DNA of 64,000 nucleotides from Centrapalus pauciflorus (lineage: Eukaryota; Streptophyta; Magnoliopsida; Asterales; Asteraceae): assembly GCA_020465985.1 (NCBI GenBank), contig JAANYP010004839.1, positions 267,827 to 331,826 of the forward strand, written 5' to 3'. Both the position numbers and the translations under genes were made by a program. Below are positions 11,762-22,979 of this stretch, piece after piece. Under the pieces are notes generated by a model that was not told where the DNA came from, made no database searches, and saw only the letters and a list, made by a program, of their open reading frames with translations. Each line of letters starts with the position of its first letter. The stretch's first letter is position 1.

Positions 11762-12546
11762 ATGTCCAACCAAGTGGTAATCATTTTGTCTGACTCGGAA
11801 GAGGAGCATACCCCCATCAGCCGATACAAACCGGAGGTGTTTCTGAGGAGGACCCAACTGAGGAGGAGGACCCCTCGGAAGACGAGGAACCCGTGGAAGT
11901 GTCAGACTAGGAGGAACCAATGGAAGAGGACGACACCGGAGTGGATCCACCACCCCCGGTGATCCCCGCCTACACCCCATACCAACCAGAGGTTCCATCG
12001 TTCAAGCCGTACCATCCCCACGCTAACGGCCCGAAGATGATGTTTACACCCCGAAAGAGGGTGATTATACCAAGGCAGGAGTCTATTCCAATCCCGACTC
12101 CTCAACCAAGTCCCCCACCCCAGCAGTGACGGGTTAACGCCCGTAGATGGGACTGGATACCCGATACTCTCCGTGAGTGGAGACAAGAAGAAGGAATCCC
12201 TTCCCAGTTTGAGGTCAGAGAACCATCCTCCGCACCGATCCCACCACTCACTCAGGAGACGGCCAACCAGGCAGTACCTCTTTTAGTAGCAAGGTCTTCA
12301 TGACATAACCTCCAAATCCGGTTACTTAACCAGCAGCATATTGGAGAATTGACTGCCCGTTTAGAGCGGGAGGAGTTACAGAACTCCAACTTGTACTAGG
12401 TTAACCAGCACGCTCTCTCCATCTAGCAGGACGTCCTAGATGAGCTTCGGCAGCGATTAGCCGAGAGCGAGGCTCGTAATGAGGAGCTGACTCAGCGCCT
12501 CAAGGATTTGGAGAAGGGAGAGACCCCCGATCACTCCCACACCTAG
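11762..12546 (+). pseudogene. Extra ORF before gag (ORF0), Gypsy-A
   Basis: A broken ORF between the primer site and gag, function unknown. It starts MSNQVVIILSDSEEE, continues acidic (EED and EDP runs), then proline-rich (PPPPVIPAYTPYQPEVPSF) with basic patches (TPRKRVIIPRQES), and ends in a Glu/Arg/Leu coiled-coil-like segment (LAESEARNEELTQRLKDLEK) before a TAG at 12544. An early frameshift and several in-frame stops (for example 12127) disable it. Gypsy-B has the same architecture at 53124-53876, so it was a real ORF of about 260 codons. It is not Gag, which starts separately at 12774. I do not recognise the family. Confidence 0.65.
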
Positions 12547-12773
12547 TACCCTTTATCTATCTTTGTAATGTTAGGAAATTATTATGTAATAGTGTAGGAC
12601 AAGAATTTCGGGTAATAACCCGCCCCAATGTAAGAAAGTTATGAATGATTAATGAATATTGCAAATTATTTATGAATTTGTGTTTGATGATTATAGTGTT
12701 GTGCCTTAAGAAAAATTTAAACCTTTAAGATTCAACTTCTTACACTATGCTCTTTTCTTTAAACTTTGAGATA

Positions 12774-13789
12774 ATGCCGCCAAGAAAAGCCATGAACGCA
12801 GCAGAAATCGAGCAATTAGTCGCACAAAGAGTGGCCGCCGCTATAGCCACTTATGAGACCAACCGAAATAGTTCTGCCAACGGAGATGGTGGTGCTAGCC
12901 GCACCACGGGAGGTACTGAAACCAACCCAATAGGTTGCGGGATTAAGGGGTTCTTGAGTTGCAAGCCACGATACTTTAACGGGACTGAGGGAGCCATCGG
13001 GTTGGTACGATGGTTTGAGAAATTGGAGTCGGTATCCCGTGTTAGCGGATGTATTGAAGGAGACCAAGTGAAATTCGCCACCCACACTCTACAGGATAGC
13101 GCACTGACATGGTGGAATTCCAACGTCCAGTCAGTGGGAATCGATGAAGCCTATCAACTCGCCTGGTCCGTGTTGAAACAAATGATGACGGACGAGTACT
13201 GTCCGAGAAACAAACTCCAGAAAATGGAATCGGAGTTCTGGAATCTATCAATGAAGGGAACGGACGTTACAGGGTATACTAACCGATTTCACGAGCTGAG
13301 CATCATGTGCCCCCAAATGGTGACCCCCGAGTACAAGAAAATTGAGTGCTACATCTGGGGACTCGCCCCTCAAATTCAAGGCAATGTCACTGCCTCCAAC
13401 GCAACCACCATTCAGGACGCCATCAGATGGCCAACAACCTTATGGTCCAAGTGTCCCGGTGAGACGAGGCCAAACCCGGGGAAAACAAGAGAAAATGGGA
13501 GGACAAGTCTGGGAAGAATACGGGCTCACAATCCAAGAAACCCGAAACCATCAAGGCTTACGTAGCTAGAGTCGAGACAAGGAAAGGCTAGACAGGTACA
13601 AAGCCTTTCTTCACCCAATGCACTTATCATCACAACAAAGGTCCCTGCCTAACCCCTTGTGGAAAGTGCAAGTGACTTGGTCATCTGACCAAGGACTGTA
13701 AATTTAGTACCCCGAGTAACAACGGGGGCAATCAGAGGAGCTGCTATGAGTGTGGAGCTGCCGGGCACTTCAGGAGTGAGTGCCCGAGA
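12774..13789 (+). pseudogene. gag: Gag polyprotein, Gypsy-A (frameshifted)
   Basis: Structural protein of the virus-like particle. The start MPPRKAMNAAEIEQLV (ATG 12774) is preferred over an upstream in-frame ATG at 12747 because MPPR is the usual start of this family. The capsid-like part (residues about 50-220) has FLSCKPRYFNGTEGA, RWFEKLESV and MMTDEYCPRNKLQKMESEFW. The frame breaks near 13430-13450 and resumes in another frame. Two CCHC zinc knuckles follow: one damaged by a TGA (near 13660-13700) and one intact (CYECGAAGHFRSEC, 13742-13783), which would bind genomic RNA. Confidence 0.85.
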
Positions 13790-14353
13790 TTGAAAATTGG
13801 TGGAGGAGCTCAGGGGAGAGCTTTTGTATTGGGAGCAGTTGACGCTCGTCAGGATCCCCAAGTGGTATCAGGTACGTTTCTTTTAAATGACATTTACGCT
13901 TACGAACTCTTTGATACTAGGGCTGATAGGAGCGTTATATCTGATAAGTTTAGTAAGCAATTGAATGCCACTCCTTTTCCCTTAGACAACTCTTATACTA
14001 TTGAGCTAGCTAACGGCAAAATAATAAAGGCAAATAATATTATTAAGGAATGCACACTGAAGCTGGCATATCATCCCTTTAAGATAGACTTGATGCCTAT
14101 ATAACTCGGAAGTTTTGATGTGGTAGTTGGTATGGATTGGTTGTCACACAATCATGCCGAGATTTTGTGCGGTAAGAAAGTGGTACGAATACCACTCCAC
14201 AAAGAAGGTCCTAACAGTCCAAGGGGAAAGAAATAACCGTCAGCTGAATATCTTATCCGACCTATGGACATTAAAGTGTCTTAGAAAAGGTTGCCATGCA
14301 GTATTAGTCCAGATTGCAGAAAAAGAGTCGAAAGAAAAACAACTCAAGGATCC
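13790..14353 (+). pseudogene. Aspartic protease region, Gypsy-A
   Basis: Continues in the frame of the intact zinc knuckle. The retropepsin active site is altered: LFDTRADRSVIS, where the family has D-T/S-G, so Gly is Arg. A stop follows at 14102-14104. Downstream, GSFDVVVGMDWLSHNHAEI is the usual protease C-terminal motif. Two faults make an active enzyme unlikely. It would have cleaved the polyprotein inside the particle. Confidence 0.8.
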
Positions 14354-15170
14354 AGTGGTTTGTGACTATCCGAAGGTCTTCCCGGAAGATTTGTCTGGGC
14401 TTCCGCAAACTAGGCAAGTGGAGTTCCAAATCGATTTGGTGTCGGGAGCCACACCGGTCGCAAGAGCCCCATACAGACTCGCTCCTTCTGAAATGCAATA
14501 GCTATCCAACCAACTACAAGAGTTGATGGATAAGGGATTCATTCGACCAAGTTCCTTACCTTAGGGAGCTCCGGTCTTATTTGTGAAAAAGAAAGACGGA
14601 TACTTCAGAATGTGTATAGACTACCGAGAGCTGAATAAATTAACGATAAAGAACCGCTACCCCCTTCCCAGAATTGACGACCTATTTGACCAACTACAGA
14701 GATCTAGCTTCTACTCTAAGATTGATCTGCGATCCGGTTATCATCAAGTAAAGGTTCGGGAGGATGACATTCCCAAGACAGCGTTCAGAACTCGTTATGG
14801 ACATTACGAATTTTAGGTAATGCCATTCGGTTTACCCAACGCACCAGCCGTATTCATGGACCTCATGAATCGAGTGTGTTAACCGTATTTGGACAAATTT
14901 GTAATAGTGTTCATAGACGATATCCTTATCTATTCAAGAAATAAGGAGGAGCACGAACAACATCTGAAGCTGATTTTGGAGTTGTTAGAGAAGAAACAGT
15001 TATACGCCAAATTTTCAAAGTGTGAATTTTGGTTGCGAGAAGTTAAATTCCTTGGGCATGTGATCAATAGCCAGGGAATCCAAGTTGACCCATCAAAAAT
15101 CGAGGCAATAAAGAACTGGGCAACTCCTAGACTCCCACAGAAATCCACCAATTTCTAGGACTTGCCGGTT
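14354..15170 (+). pseudogene. Reverse transcriptase, Gypsy-A (stops)
   Basis: One frame carries the RT with four internal stops (14499-14501, 14562-14564, 14814-14816 and 14880-14882). Motifs in order: DYPKVFPEDLSGLPQTRQVE (N-terminal lead), FVKKKDGYFRMCIDYRELN, FYSKIDLRSGYHQ (first catalytic Asp), MPFGLPNAPAVFMDLMN, and VIVFIDDILIYS (catalytic DD intact). KFLGHVINSQGIQVDP marks the thumb and connection. The frame shifts near 15150. Role: copying element RNA to DNA. Confidence 0.9.
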
Positions 15171-15807
15171 ATTATAGGCGATTTATTGAAAACTTCTTAA
15201 AGATAGCAGGTTCCCTAACGGAGCTGACTCGGAAAGATGTGAAGTATAACTGGGGTGACGAGCAGGAAAAGGCATTTCAACAGTTAAAGCAAAGATTATG
15301 TAGTGCACCAATTCTGTCCTTACCTGAAGGGACAGAAAATTTTATGGTCTACTGTGATGCCTCACACAATGGATTAGGTTGTGTGCTCATGCAAAGGGAT
15401 AAAGTCATCGCTTACGCATCACGGCAACTCAAAATCCACGAGGTGAACTATACGACTCATGACTTGGAGCTTGCGCAGTGGTGTTTGCTCTCAAGATATT
15501 GAGGCACTAACTGTACGGAACTAAGTGCACGGTGTTTATAGACCATAAAAGCCTTCAGCATATTTTGAATCAGAAAGAGTTAATTATGAGGCAACGTCGT
15601 TGGGTGGAGCTGCTTACCGATTACGACTGCGAGATTCGTTATCATCCGGGTAAGGCGAATGTTGTAGCTGATGCCCTGAGCCGAAAGGAACGGGTTAAAC
15701 CTTTGAGAGTCCGAGCCTTGGTCATGACTATACAGTCAAACCTAAACTCTTAAGTCCGCGAGGCACAAGAAGAAGCAGTCAAGGAGGGTAATCTACTGGA
15801 TGAAGCC
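15171..15807 (+). pseudogene. RNase H region, Gypsy-A
   Basis: Begins with GLAGYYRRFIENF, the classical RT/RNase H junction. FMVYCDASHNGLGCVL carries the first acidic residue of a type I RNase H fold, and VNYTTHDLELAQ the second. A frame change near 15500 precedes FIDHKSLQHILNQKEL (third) and RYHPGKANVVADALSRKE, the conserved end of the domain. At least one stop and one frameshift interrupt it. Role: degrading RNA of the RNA:DNA hybrid. Confidence 0.85.
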
Positions 15808-16611
15808 TTGAGAGGAATGGATAAGCAGTTTGATGTCAAGTCAGATGGATGTTGGTACTTCATGGGCAGAAATTGGCTACCAAAATTCGGAGGAGTAAGG
15901 AAGCTGGTCATGGATGAAGGGCATAAAACAAGATTTGCTATTCACCCGGGGTCAGATGAGATGTATCACGACTTGAAGAGAATGTACTGGTGGCCAAACA
16001 TGAAGGCTAACATTGCTACATATGTCAGCAAGTGCTTAACGTGTTTGAAAGTTAAGGCTGAGCACCAGAAACCATCAGGATTGTTAGTTCAGCCGGAAAT
16101 ACCCCAATGGAACTGGGAGAATATCACCATGGACTTCATCACCAAGTTGCCAAAGACTTCTGGAGGTTATGATACCATTTGGGTGATTGTGGATCGACTC
16201 ACAAAGACCGCACACTTCTTGCCAATCAAGGAGACTGATAAGATGGATAAGTTTACACGAATCTATCTTAAAGAAGTCGTCTCAAGGCATGGAGTGTCTG
16301 TATCAATTATATCAGATAGGGACAGCCGGTTCACATCAAGATTTTGGCTGTCATTGCAAGAGGCATTGGGTAAAAGCCTAAATATGAGCACAGCCTATCA
16401 CCCACAGACGGAGGGTCAGGGTGAAAGGAAGATTCAGACGTTGGAAGACATTCTAAGGGCATGTGTTATCGACTTTGGAAAAAGTTGGGACAGACACCTG
16501 CGATTAGTTGAGTTTTCCTATAACAATGTCTATCACTCGAGTATTAAGACCGCTCCATTCGAGGCACTCTATGGGCGAAAGTGTCGATCACCACTCTGTT
16601 GGGCTAGGTAG
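15808..16611 (+). pseudogene. Integrase (zinc finger and catalytic core), Gypsy-A
   Basis: An open stretch of 267 codons that is only part of the polyprotein. The HHCC zinc-binding module is visible in AIHPGSDEMYHDLKRMYWW and CLTCLKVKAEH. The catalytic triad appears intact: MDFITKLPK (D), IISDRDSRFTS (D) and QTEGQGERK (E). YGRKCRSPLCW is the typical end of the core. A TAG at 16609-16611 cuts it from the C-terminal part. Role: inserting element DNA into the chromosome. Confidence 0.9.
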
Positions 16612-17195
16612 GAGATAGTCAGATTACTGGACCCGAGATCATCTAGGAGACTGCAGAAAAGGTAGCCCAGATTCGGAACCGATTAAAGATCGCGCCGGAT
16701 CGACAGAAAAGCTATGCAGATGTTCGACGGAAGGATTTGGAATTTCAAGAGGGAGATCAAGTAATGTTGAAAGTCTCGCCTTGGAAAGGCATAATCCATT
16801 TTGGGAAACGAGGAAAACTCAATCCTCGTTATATCGGACCATTCAATATCACCAAAAGAATTGGTCCGGTAGCCTACCGACTCGATCTGCCCCCAAAGCT
16901 TAGTAACGTTCATAATACCTTCCACGTATCCAACCTTAAGAAGTGTCTGGCCGATGAAACACTTGTTATACCCATGGACAAGCTGGAACTAGATGATAAG
17001 TTGAACTTCATTGAACAACCCGTAGAAATAATGGACCGAGAAGTCAAGAAACTAAAACACAGCCAGATCCCGATAATAAAATTCAGATAGAACTCTAAGC
17101 GAGGTCCTGAATTTACATGGGAACGCGAAGATCAGTTCCGGGAAAAATACCCTCATCAGTTCTCAAATACTCAAGCAGTGGAAAACACGAGCTAA
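16612..17195 (+). pseudogene. Integrase C-terminus with chromodomain-like tail, Gypsy-A
   Basis: The piece at 16737-17090 contains DQVMLKVSPWKGIIHFGK, KLNPRYIGPF and VHNTFHVSNLKKCL (GPF/Y-type module). The end, EIMDREVKKLKHSQIPI then (after a TAG at 17088) a piece with GPEFTWERE and KYPHQF, matches the truncated chromodomain-like tail of Tekay/Del chromoviruses, which steers integration to heterochromatin. A frame break separates it from the catalytic core. Confidence 0.8.
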
Positions 17196-17216
17196 TTTCA
17201 GGACGAAATTCCCTTA

Positions 17217-17228
17217 ACAGGGGGAGAC
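17217..17228 (+). promoter_or_regulatory. Polypurine tract, Gypsy-A
   Basis: AACAGGGGGAGAC runs up to the 3' LTR, following the conserved GACGAAATTCCCTTAACA block. Presumed primer for plus-strand synthesis. Confidence 0.8.
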
Positions 17229-18297
17229 TATAACAACCGGCAGTAAACTAGGTTAGCAGCTACGACCTAATCAGTATTTAATAGCCAATCATAACCTAAT
17301 CAGTGGTCATTAGAAATTAATCAAAGAGATTAACAATGTACATTAGAAAATTCAACTCAATTAGAATCAAATTCATCGGTGCGATGAATCAGGTAATCAA
17401 TTAATCCGATCGATTTACGATATGAGGGATTAATTCAACTAAGTACATGATTAAATTATGATTAGTGACACTAATCATACACTAATACAATTACATAACA
17501 TTAATTATGCAAGACTAAAACAAGTCATTAAAACAATGCATCCAAAAGTATTTTTTAATTTACAAGAAAAGGGAAATATAAGAATACATTTCTAAATACT
17601 TTTATATAAAAAAAAATGAACATGTAAATACATGTACATGTCCGGCCCAATAGGGGGTACAACATAGAGGTTGACTTCAAATATTTTATTACAAAAATCA
17701 TATTTACTTTAAACATCATCATTTTGTTTAAAAGTGCACACAACCTTTTCATCCCATGCTTTTCATCATTGAAAGACCAACCTCCTTGCCTATAAATAAG
17801 ACCACATTTCACACTTCATTTCCACACTTCAAACATCAAAAATCCTCTCCTTCTCCTTGCTAAAATCCGGCTACCACCTCTCCACAAAGCCAAAATTTGC
17901 AACTTTGCATTCTTTCAATATTTCAAGAGTTTTTGGTGCAAATCTTGCAAGAGTTGAAACTTCTTCTCAAAATCATACTCTAAATAAATCAAAGTAAGTA
18001 AATACTAGCTTATTTCATCTTATATTTATGTTTATATAAGTCTTGCATAATATATATAGTCACCAACAACAACAAGTTTCATAAAAACTCAAGTTTGTAA
18101 ATTTCTAATTTTGTTTTTAACTTGTTTTCTTCAAATGTGTTTATAATTATATAAACACATAACATAAGTATAAATATTATGAAAACAATAGTTATATATG
18201 TGTTATAACTTTTATACAACTAGTCTTTGAACGCACTTAAAACGTCAAATAAAACTGCTCTCATATATACAAATTTATATATATATGTGTGTGTGTG

Positions 18298-18396
<99 letters not shown>

Positions 18397-19357
18397 TTGA
18401 CGTTTTAAGTGCGTTTTATTTATAAACTTGTAATGTTGGGTGATATAAGACATAAAAATCTATAAATATACATATTATTATATATGAGAGTTATTAAGTC
18501 CCTATTATCATTTAGGGCTCGATTAAACTCACCCGGTGCATCACCCATCAACTTACGCTAAATTGCATTTTTCGCCAATATTTGTCATCGCACCCACGGT
18601 GAGTCCTCATAACCCCTATTTTCACACTGTTATGTTTTGGGGTTGAAATACATGCTACGTTTTCATAGCGACAAGAAAACAACTTCATTTCTATTATGTA
18701 TTACACATGTGGTTCCATAAGCCCTCAAATCATGAACCGTTAATTGCATTTATTTGTAAGCGTGAATATATTGTGGATAGATCTATTGGGACTCATGTCC
18801 CCCATTCGGGTTAGTTCGGCTCGGCTAACAGCGAGTGCATATACATTTAACACACGGTATTACGTATGGGAATACTGCACAGGGCAATCTCATTTAATTA
18901 AGCTTCGGTTGCATGATGATTTATATGTAATACATAACATGGAATTTATGATTTTATAAATTCAAACTTAACTGTTGTTGTCCATACAAGTCAGATTTAC
19001 GTGTAAACCTATGAGCTCACCAACAATTTTTGTTGACGTATTTTAGTGTGTATTTTCAGGAAATAAAGGCAAGTGTGCCTTCAGACGTATTTTTTTTCAA
19101 GCTTCCGCACCTAAGGAGTCGCATGCATTCTCGAAACTACCGGAGATTTAGCTGCATTATTTTGAATACTATGTACTTAAATCTCTGTATTGTGCGAACT
19201 TCTTTTTCTTCATATCAGACTATTTATAACCTTACTATATTTTAAAGTTTTATCGATGTATTTTTGAAAAACGTCTATATAGTGGTCGTTCATTATGATT
19301 ATGGTTACGCTTCCGCGATGTCACGCTTCGTTGCCAACCGGGGTACGGGGTGTGACA
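17229..19357 (+). repeat. 3' LTR of Gypsy-A
   Basis: Begins TATAACAACCGGCAGTAAAC (TG changed to TA) and ends GGGGTGTGACA, 2129 bp, shorter than the 2404-bp 5' LTR. The segment equivalent to 10210-10640 is replaced by a compound TA/TG/CA microsatellite bounded by a 19-bp inverted repeat (18232-18250 and 18395-18413). Confidence 0.93.
18232..18413. repeat. Inverted repeat enclosing compound microsatellite
   Basis: CGCACTTAAAACGTCAAAT at 18232-18250 is the exact reverse complement of 18395-18413. Between them lie (TA)n, (TG)n, (CA)n and (TA)n tracts. Only the right arm, altered, exists in the 5' LTR (about 10656-10675). Confidence 0.9.
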
Positions 19358-19362
19358 CAAAC

Positions 19363-20160
19363 AAACACAAAAACACATTTTTAGCAAGAAATAACAACTC
19401 GAATGGATCAACTACAAAAATAACAAGAACACTCAAGCACACTTAAACTACAAAAATCAATAAATCACCAAATTGAATGCTCAAATTTTGAAATTAGGCC
19501 ACAAAATTAATCAGACTTGCTTTCTTATCCAAAACTGAATCCAATATGTCTCGATTCAACCAAATTCATCAAGAATTGATCAAGAACAACCACTAGAAAC
19601 ACCAAGAACACATAGTAAAAAACCTTTCAGAATTTTCACGATTTCTCACTCAATTTTTCGATTTGGAATCTGAAATTTTAAGACAACAAACATGTATATG
19701 ATACGCACAACATATACAAAAATAGATCAATTGGATAAACATAGAATTTTCTATGATTTTTCAAAGGTGACAGCTCTGTTTCGGAAAAAATAAAATCCAA
19801 AACTTTAAACATCGATTTCTCCCATTGTATTTGAAATTAGATCTTGTAATTTTCAGGAATTGTTTTTTATAAAACCCTTAGACTCGTTCAAAAAATCATA
19901 AGCTAATATCAATCCAATCAAAAATTCCAAAAATCGATCATAGGAACTTCAAAAACGAATTTCAGAAATTAAAAACTCGATTACTCCCTGATTGTGACGA
20001 ATTAGGACTTGTATTTTTTTAATGGTACTTCATCTTGTTGATCTTCAAAACATATCCAAAATTCAGCTTATTTCGTTGCCGTACGAATTTTTAAAAAATT
20101 CAAGAAGATCACAACAGAAATGTGCGGCTTACATAGCTTTTCGATATTTCTCATCTCACA
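19363..20160. other. AT-rich non-coding, right of Gypsy-A
   Basis: I see no convincing coding signal. The open frame at 20022-20291 overlaps antisense to exon-like sequence and has no recognisable motif. The boundary between the minus-strand Copia relic and the host-derived sequence is not visible. Confidence 0.4.
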
Positions 20161-21308
20161 AGTTTTTCCTCCTCAATGTTCGATGCGTGAAAAAAGTTCA
20201 ACACGTTTCCTTTTGGTTTCTGCAACCTGTTTCTCCATATCCTTCACCTGTTTTCATTCAACAATTAATACAGAAACATTGTAAATTTTAAAACTAATAT
20301 CCAAGGATAACAAAATGCTAATGTGTGCTTTTTGGCAACATGTTGACCTACCATCATTTTCAAGTTTTTTTCCCTTTACATGTAACCCTAACACCTGCAA
20401 TAGTGAATCATAAGGTAATACCATAAACCAGGCTGCTCAAGCAAAATAAATCAGCAAATGAAATGAAAGCATAAGCAAGCTTCAAGCTACGAATGTTTAC
20501 CTTATGAAAGCTGGACGCTCTCATCACATATTTTATCAATGGCCCTTAATTCATCTCCATAAGTCATTTCTTAATCAAATCCCTATATTGAGTGACGTAG
20601 AAACATCAATCTCTACTACAGAGCAGAATTGTAGAAAAGTTCTCAAATTGTAGAAAAGTTCTCAAAAAAAGAAACCAATAAATCAAATCAGTCGTACATT
20701 TTGGATAAATGACGTGTACCTTTAAAAAATTAAGAATATGCATGAAAGACTTGTACATTTTAAAATTTAAGAATATGCATGAATGACTTGTACATTATGC
20801 ATGATGAGTTGTTTTTAAGGCCATGAAACTAAATGCACCATAGTTGATGCTTAACCAAACTTAACAGGATCAAAGTTAGCAATTTGTATTGGCTAGTAGC
20901 TCAAAAACATGGAAAATTACCTCAACCCAATCATCTATAAGTCCTGCAAAATCCACAATTAAAAGAAGTTGTTGTTGATTTCTTTCCGATTATTGTTACG
21001 ACATTATGTTTTGTGCATATCAATTGAAGCATATGACCGAAACCACAAAGAAAATTTAGGGTGGGGCAAATTACAAATGCTGGGAATGATAGGAGCTACC
21101 AATGTGCATGACTAAATCTATGTTATGAATAGTTCAAACAACAGCAAAAGTGTTTATTATGATCTTTAACTTTCATATATGTATATAAGATTAATGTGTA
21201 CAAATATTTAAAAAAAAGTCTTAACCATCCTTAGAAATTCGAAGATAAGCTTAATTTTGTGTAAAGTTTCCTAACATAAGGATCATCGTCTAAATCGACT
21301 TCCTGATA
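20161..21308 (-). pseudogene. Exon-like pieces of an unidentified minus-strand gene
   Basis: Several short minus-strand stretches have coding character and canonical splice borders. In order: EVDLDDDPYVRKLYTKLSL after an AG at 21303; a 23-base piece 20943-20921 (LIDDWVE) between TTTTGCAG and GTAATT; a piece ending at 20501 (VMRASSFHK) before GTAAAC; a 43-base piece near 20393-20351 (VLGLHVKGKKLEND) before GTAGGT; and a last piece near 20250-20175 ending in a coiled-coil-like run (VKDMEKQVAETKRKRVELF) and a stop. I cannot name the protein, and joining the pieces is my inference. Confidence 0.35.
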
Positions 21309-22073
21309 TCAAATGGTTAAATGTGAAAATTAATTCGAAAATAAGCTTAGTGTTATGTTTATCTACTATTTTACATTATTAAAATAATAATAATAACAAC
21401 ATAAAGCAATAAACTTTATCATTGATTATATGTGAAAATTAATTTTTGCCATATATCAGATTGATGAAGCACCACCTCAACAAAAAAGTCATAAAGGTCT
21501 ACCTTGTCATGAAATGTTTAATCCACTATTCCATGACGTACAATTCTTTATTTAAGGTCTTTAATTGGAATCCCATATGTCCCAACTTGCAGCTTCAAAT
21601 TTCTTAAATTGAAATGACAGAAAATGTCATCAAGAGACACTGCACAGGAACTGGTACAAAAAAAGGTAACTAATAAACAGAGCCAAGAACCAAACCAATT
21701 AAAACAGTCCAGAATTGGTTTAGAAATGGTTTGGTCCCATACAAGACCACATGTCACATAAAATATTTGGATTGTTATTTTTTGGAGAATATAAAAATAG
21801 AATTTTATTTTTTTAATATTATAAATTATACCTTAGATTTGGTTCTTTACTTTTCCTAGTCCAGATCAAGGTACTCACATCTCTACTTGATACGAATATA
21901 CCTCTACTTGATACGAATATACCTTATATTCAAAAACAGTACCATACACATTGACAAAAGTAAACTTTAGGTCATGTTTCTCTGTATTCAAATTTTAAAA
22001 TTACATGGATGCAATTCAAATTTTAAAATATCATAGAAACAAAAAAAAAATAGAGGTCCTTTGTACGAACTTT
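21309..22073. other. AT-rich host-derived sequence left of Copia-A
   Basis: No clear gene. Before Copia-A inserted, this sequence was contiguous with 35493 onward; the last five bases (ACTTT) are the target duplication. A match of about 15 bases to the cyclin-like exon (CTTTGTACGAACTTT here, CTTGTACGAACTTTG at 35645) lies just before the LTR. Confidence 0.45.
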
Positions 22074-22717
22074 TGTTGGTACACCCTGTGTGACGATAGC
22101 AGTCTAAGTGATCCTACATTGTGGTTTAGCAAGTGTTTGTTATATATGTTTATATATGGTTGATAGTTATTATTGTTTGTGTGTTTGAACTTAATGTAAC
22201 GTATTACAAGAAGTTCAAACATAAAGATCAAAGATAAAATCAATCATAAGGTAAAAACATAAGTTTCAATACTAAGTTGAGTATGTGAAATAGTAGATTC
22301 GAATTATATAAGGTTTGACATTCGAATCTGTGTCAGATTCGAATGTAGACCTAGATTCGAAGCTAGGCAGATTCGAGAGTGTCTATGAGGACAAACTCGA
22401 ATGGGCCTTGGGCCAGATTCGAGTTTGGCCCATAACAGACTCGAATTAGCCTCTATAATTAGGGATAGACTCGATTAATTATTAGACTTTTTGCAGAATT
22501 CGAGAGTGATTAAGCAAAAGGCGATCTCGAGTTTATCATCAGTGTTAGTGCCGTTTCGGAGAGAATCAGTTCGTAGGATCGTTCTTGTGTCGTTCGTTCA
22601 GCCTCTGATAGTCTCCATGTTTCTGATTGAGAGTTGTTTCTGTATACCCGTTAACGAGGATTCCGCACTCGTTGACGGTTCCGCGTCTAGATAGATCTCG
22701 TAGTGGTAGACCTTACA
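22074..22717 (+). repeat. 5' LTR of Copia-A
   Basis: TGTTGGTACACC to GACCTTACA, 644 bp, same length as the 3' LTR. The centre (about 22300-22470) carries repeated AGATTCGA/TTCGAAT motifs on both strands. Confidence 0.95.
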
Positions 22718-22719
22718 AG

Positions 22720-22731
22720 TGGTCTCAGAGA
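22720..22731 (+). promoter_or_regulatory. Primer binding site, Copia-A (diverged)
   Basis: TGGTCTCAGAGAC, two bases after the LTR, resembles the initiator-Met-tRNA site TGGTATCAGAGCC with changes. Position supports the role; the match is imperfect. Confidence 0.65.
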
Positions 22732-22979
22732 CTACGGAGTGTTCTTGGTGTTCTTCGTGTTCATCTAGATACATTCTAGGTTTCTTGACGCTTTTGGACG
22801 GTTTTTCTCTCAAAATCGTGTTTTTCGTGTTCGTCGAGCTTAGCAAATAGTAATCCGGGAAATACTTTGTGTTTTTCACGTTTTTTTGATCGAAATCAAT
22901 ATTTTTCGTTGTAAAAATATTGATTTAATCTGCAAAACGTCAAAAAATCAAAGTGTTAGCCGTTTTTCGAGTTTGCGGC

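Larger units (their letters stand above)
9220..19357 (+). mobile_element. Gypsy-A: Tekay-like chromovirus LTR retrotransposon
   Basis: A full-length Ty3/gypsy element of about 10.1 kb. The order is 5' LTR, primer site, extra ORF, gag, protease, reverse transcriptase, RNase H, integrase, chromodomain-like tail, polypurine tract and 3' LTR. The five bases CAAAC flank both ends (9215-9219 and 19358-19362), a perfect target-site duplication. It sits beside the leader-like array of the minus-strand Copia relic. Stops and frameshifts in every coding section make it non-autonomous. The Tekay/Del assignment rests on RT motifs (RMCIDYRELNKLT, VIVFIDDILIYS), integrase after RT and the chromodomain-like C-terminus. 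Confidence 0.93.

Noticed and set aside
9220..19357. Athila/Tat-type Gypsy classification
   Set aside because: The RT motifs and chromodomain-like tail fit a Tekay/Del chromovirus better.
20022..20291. 89-codon open frame as a plant gene
   Set aside because: No motif or homology recognised; it runs antisense through better-supported exon-like sequence, and length alone is not convincing in AT-rich DNA.
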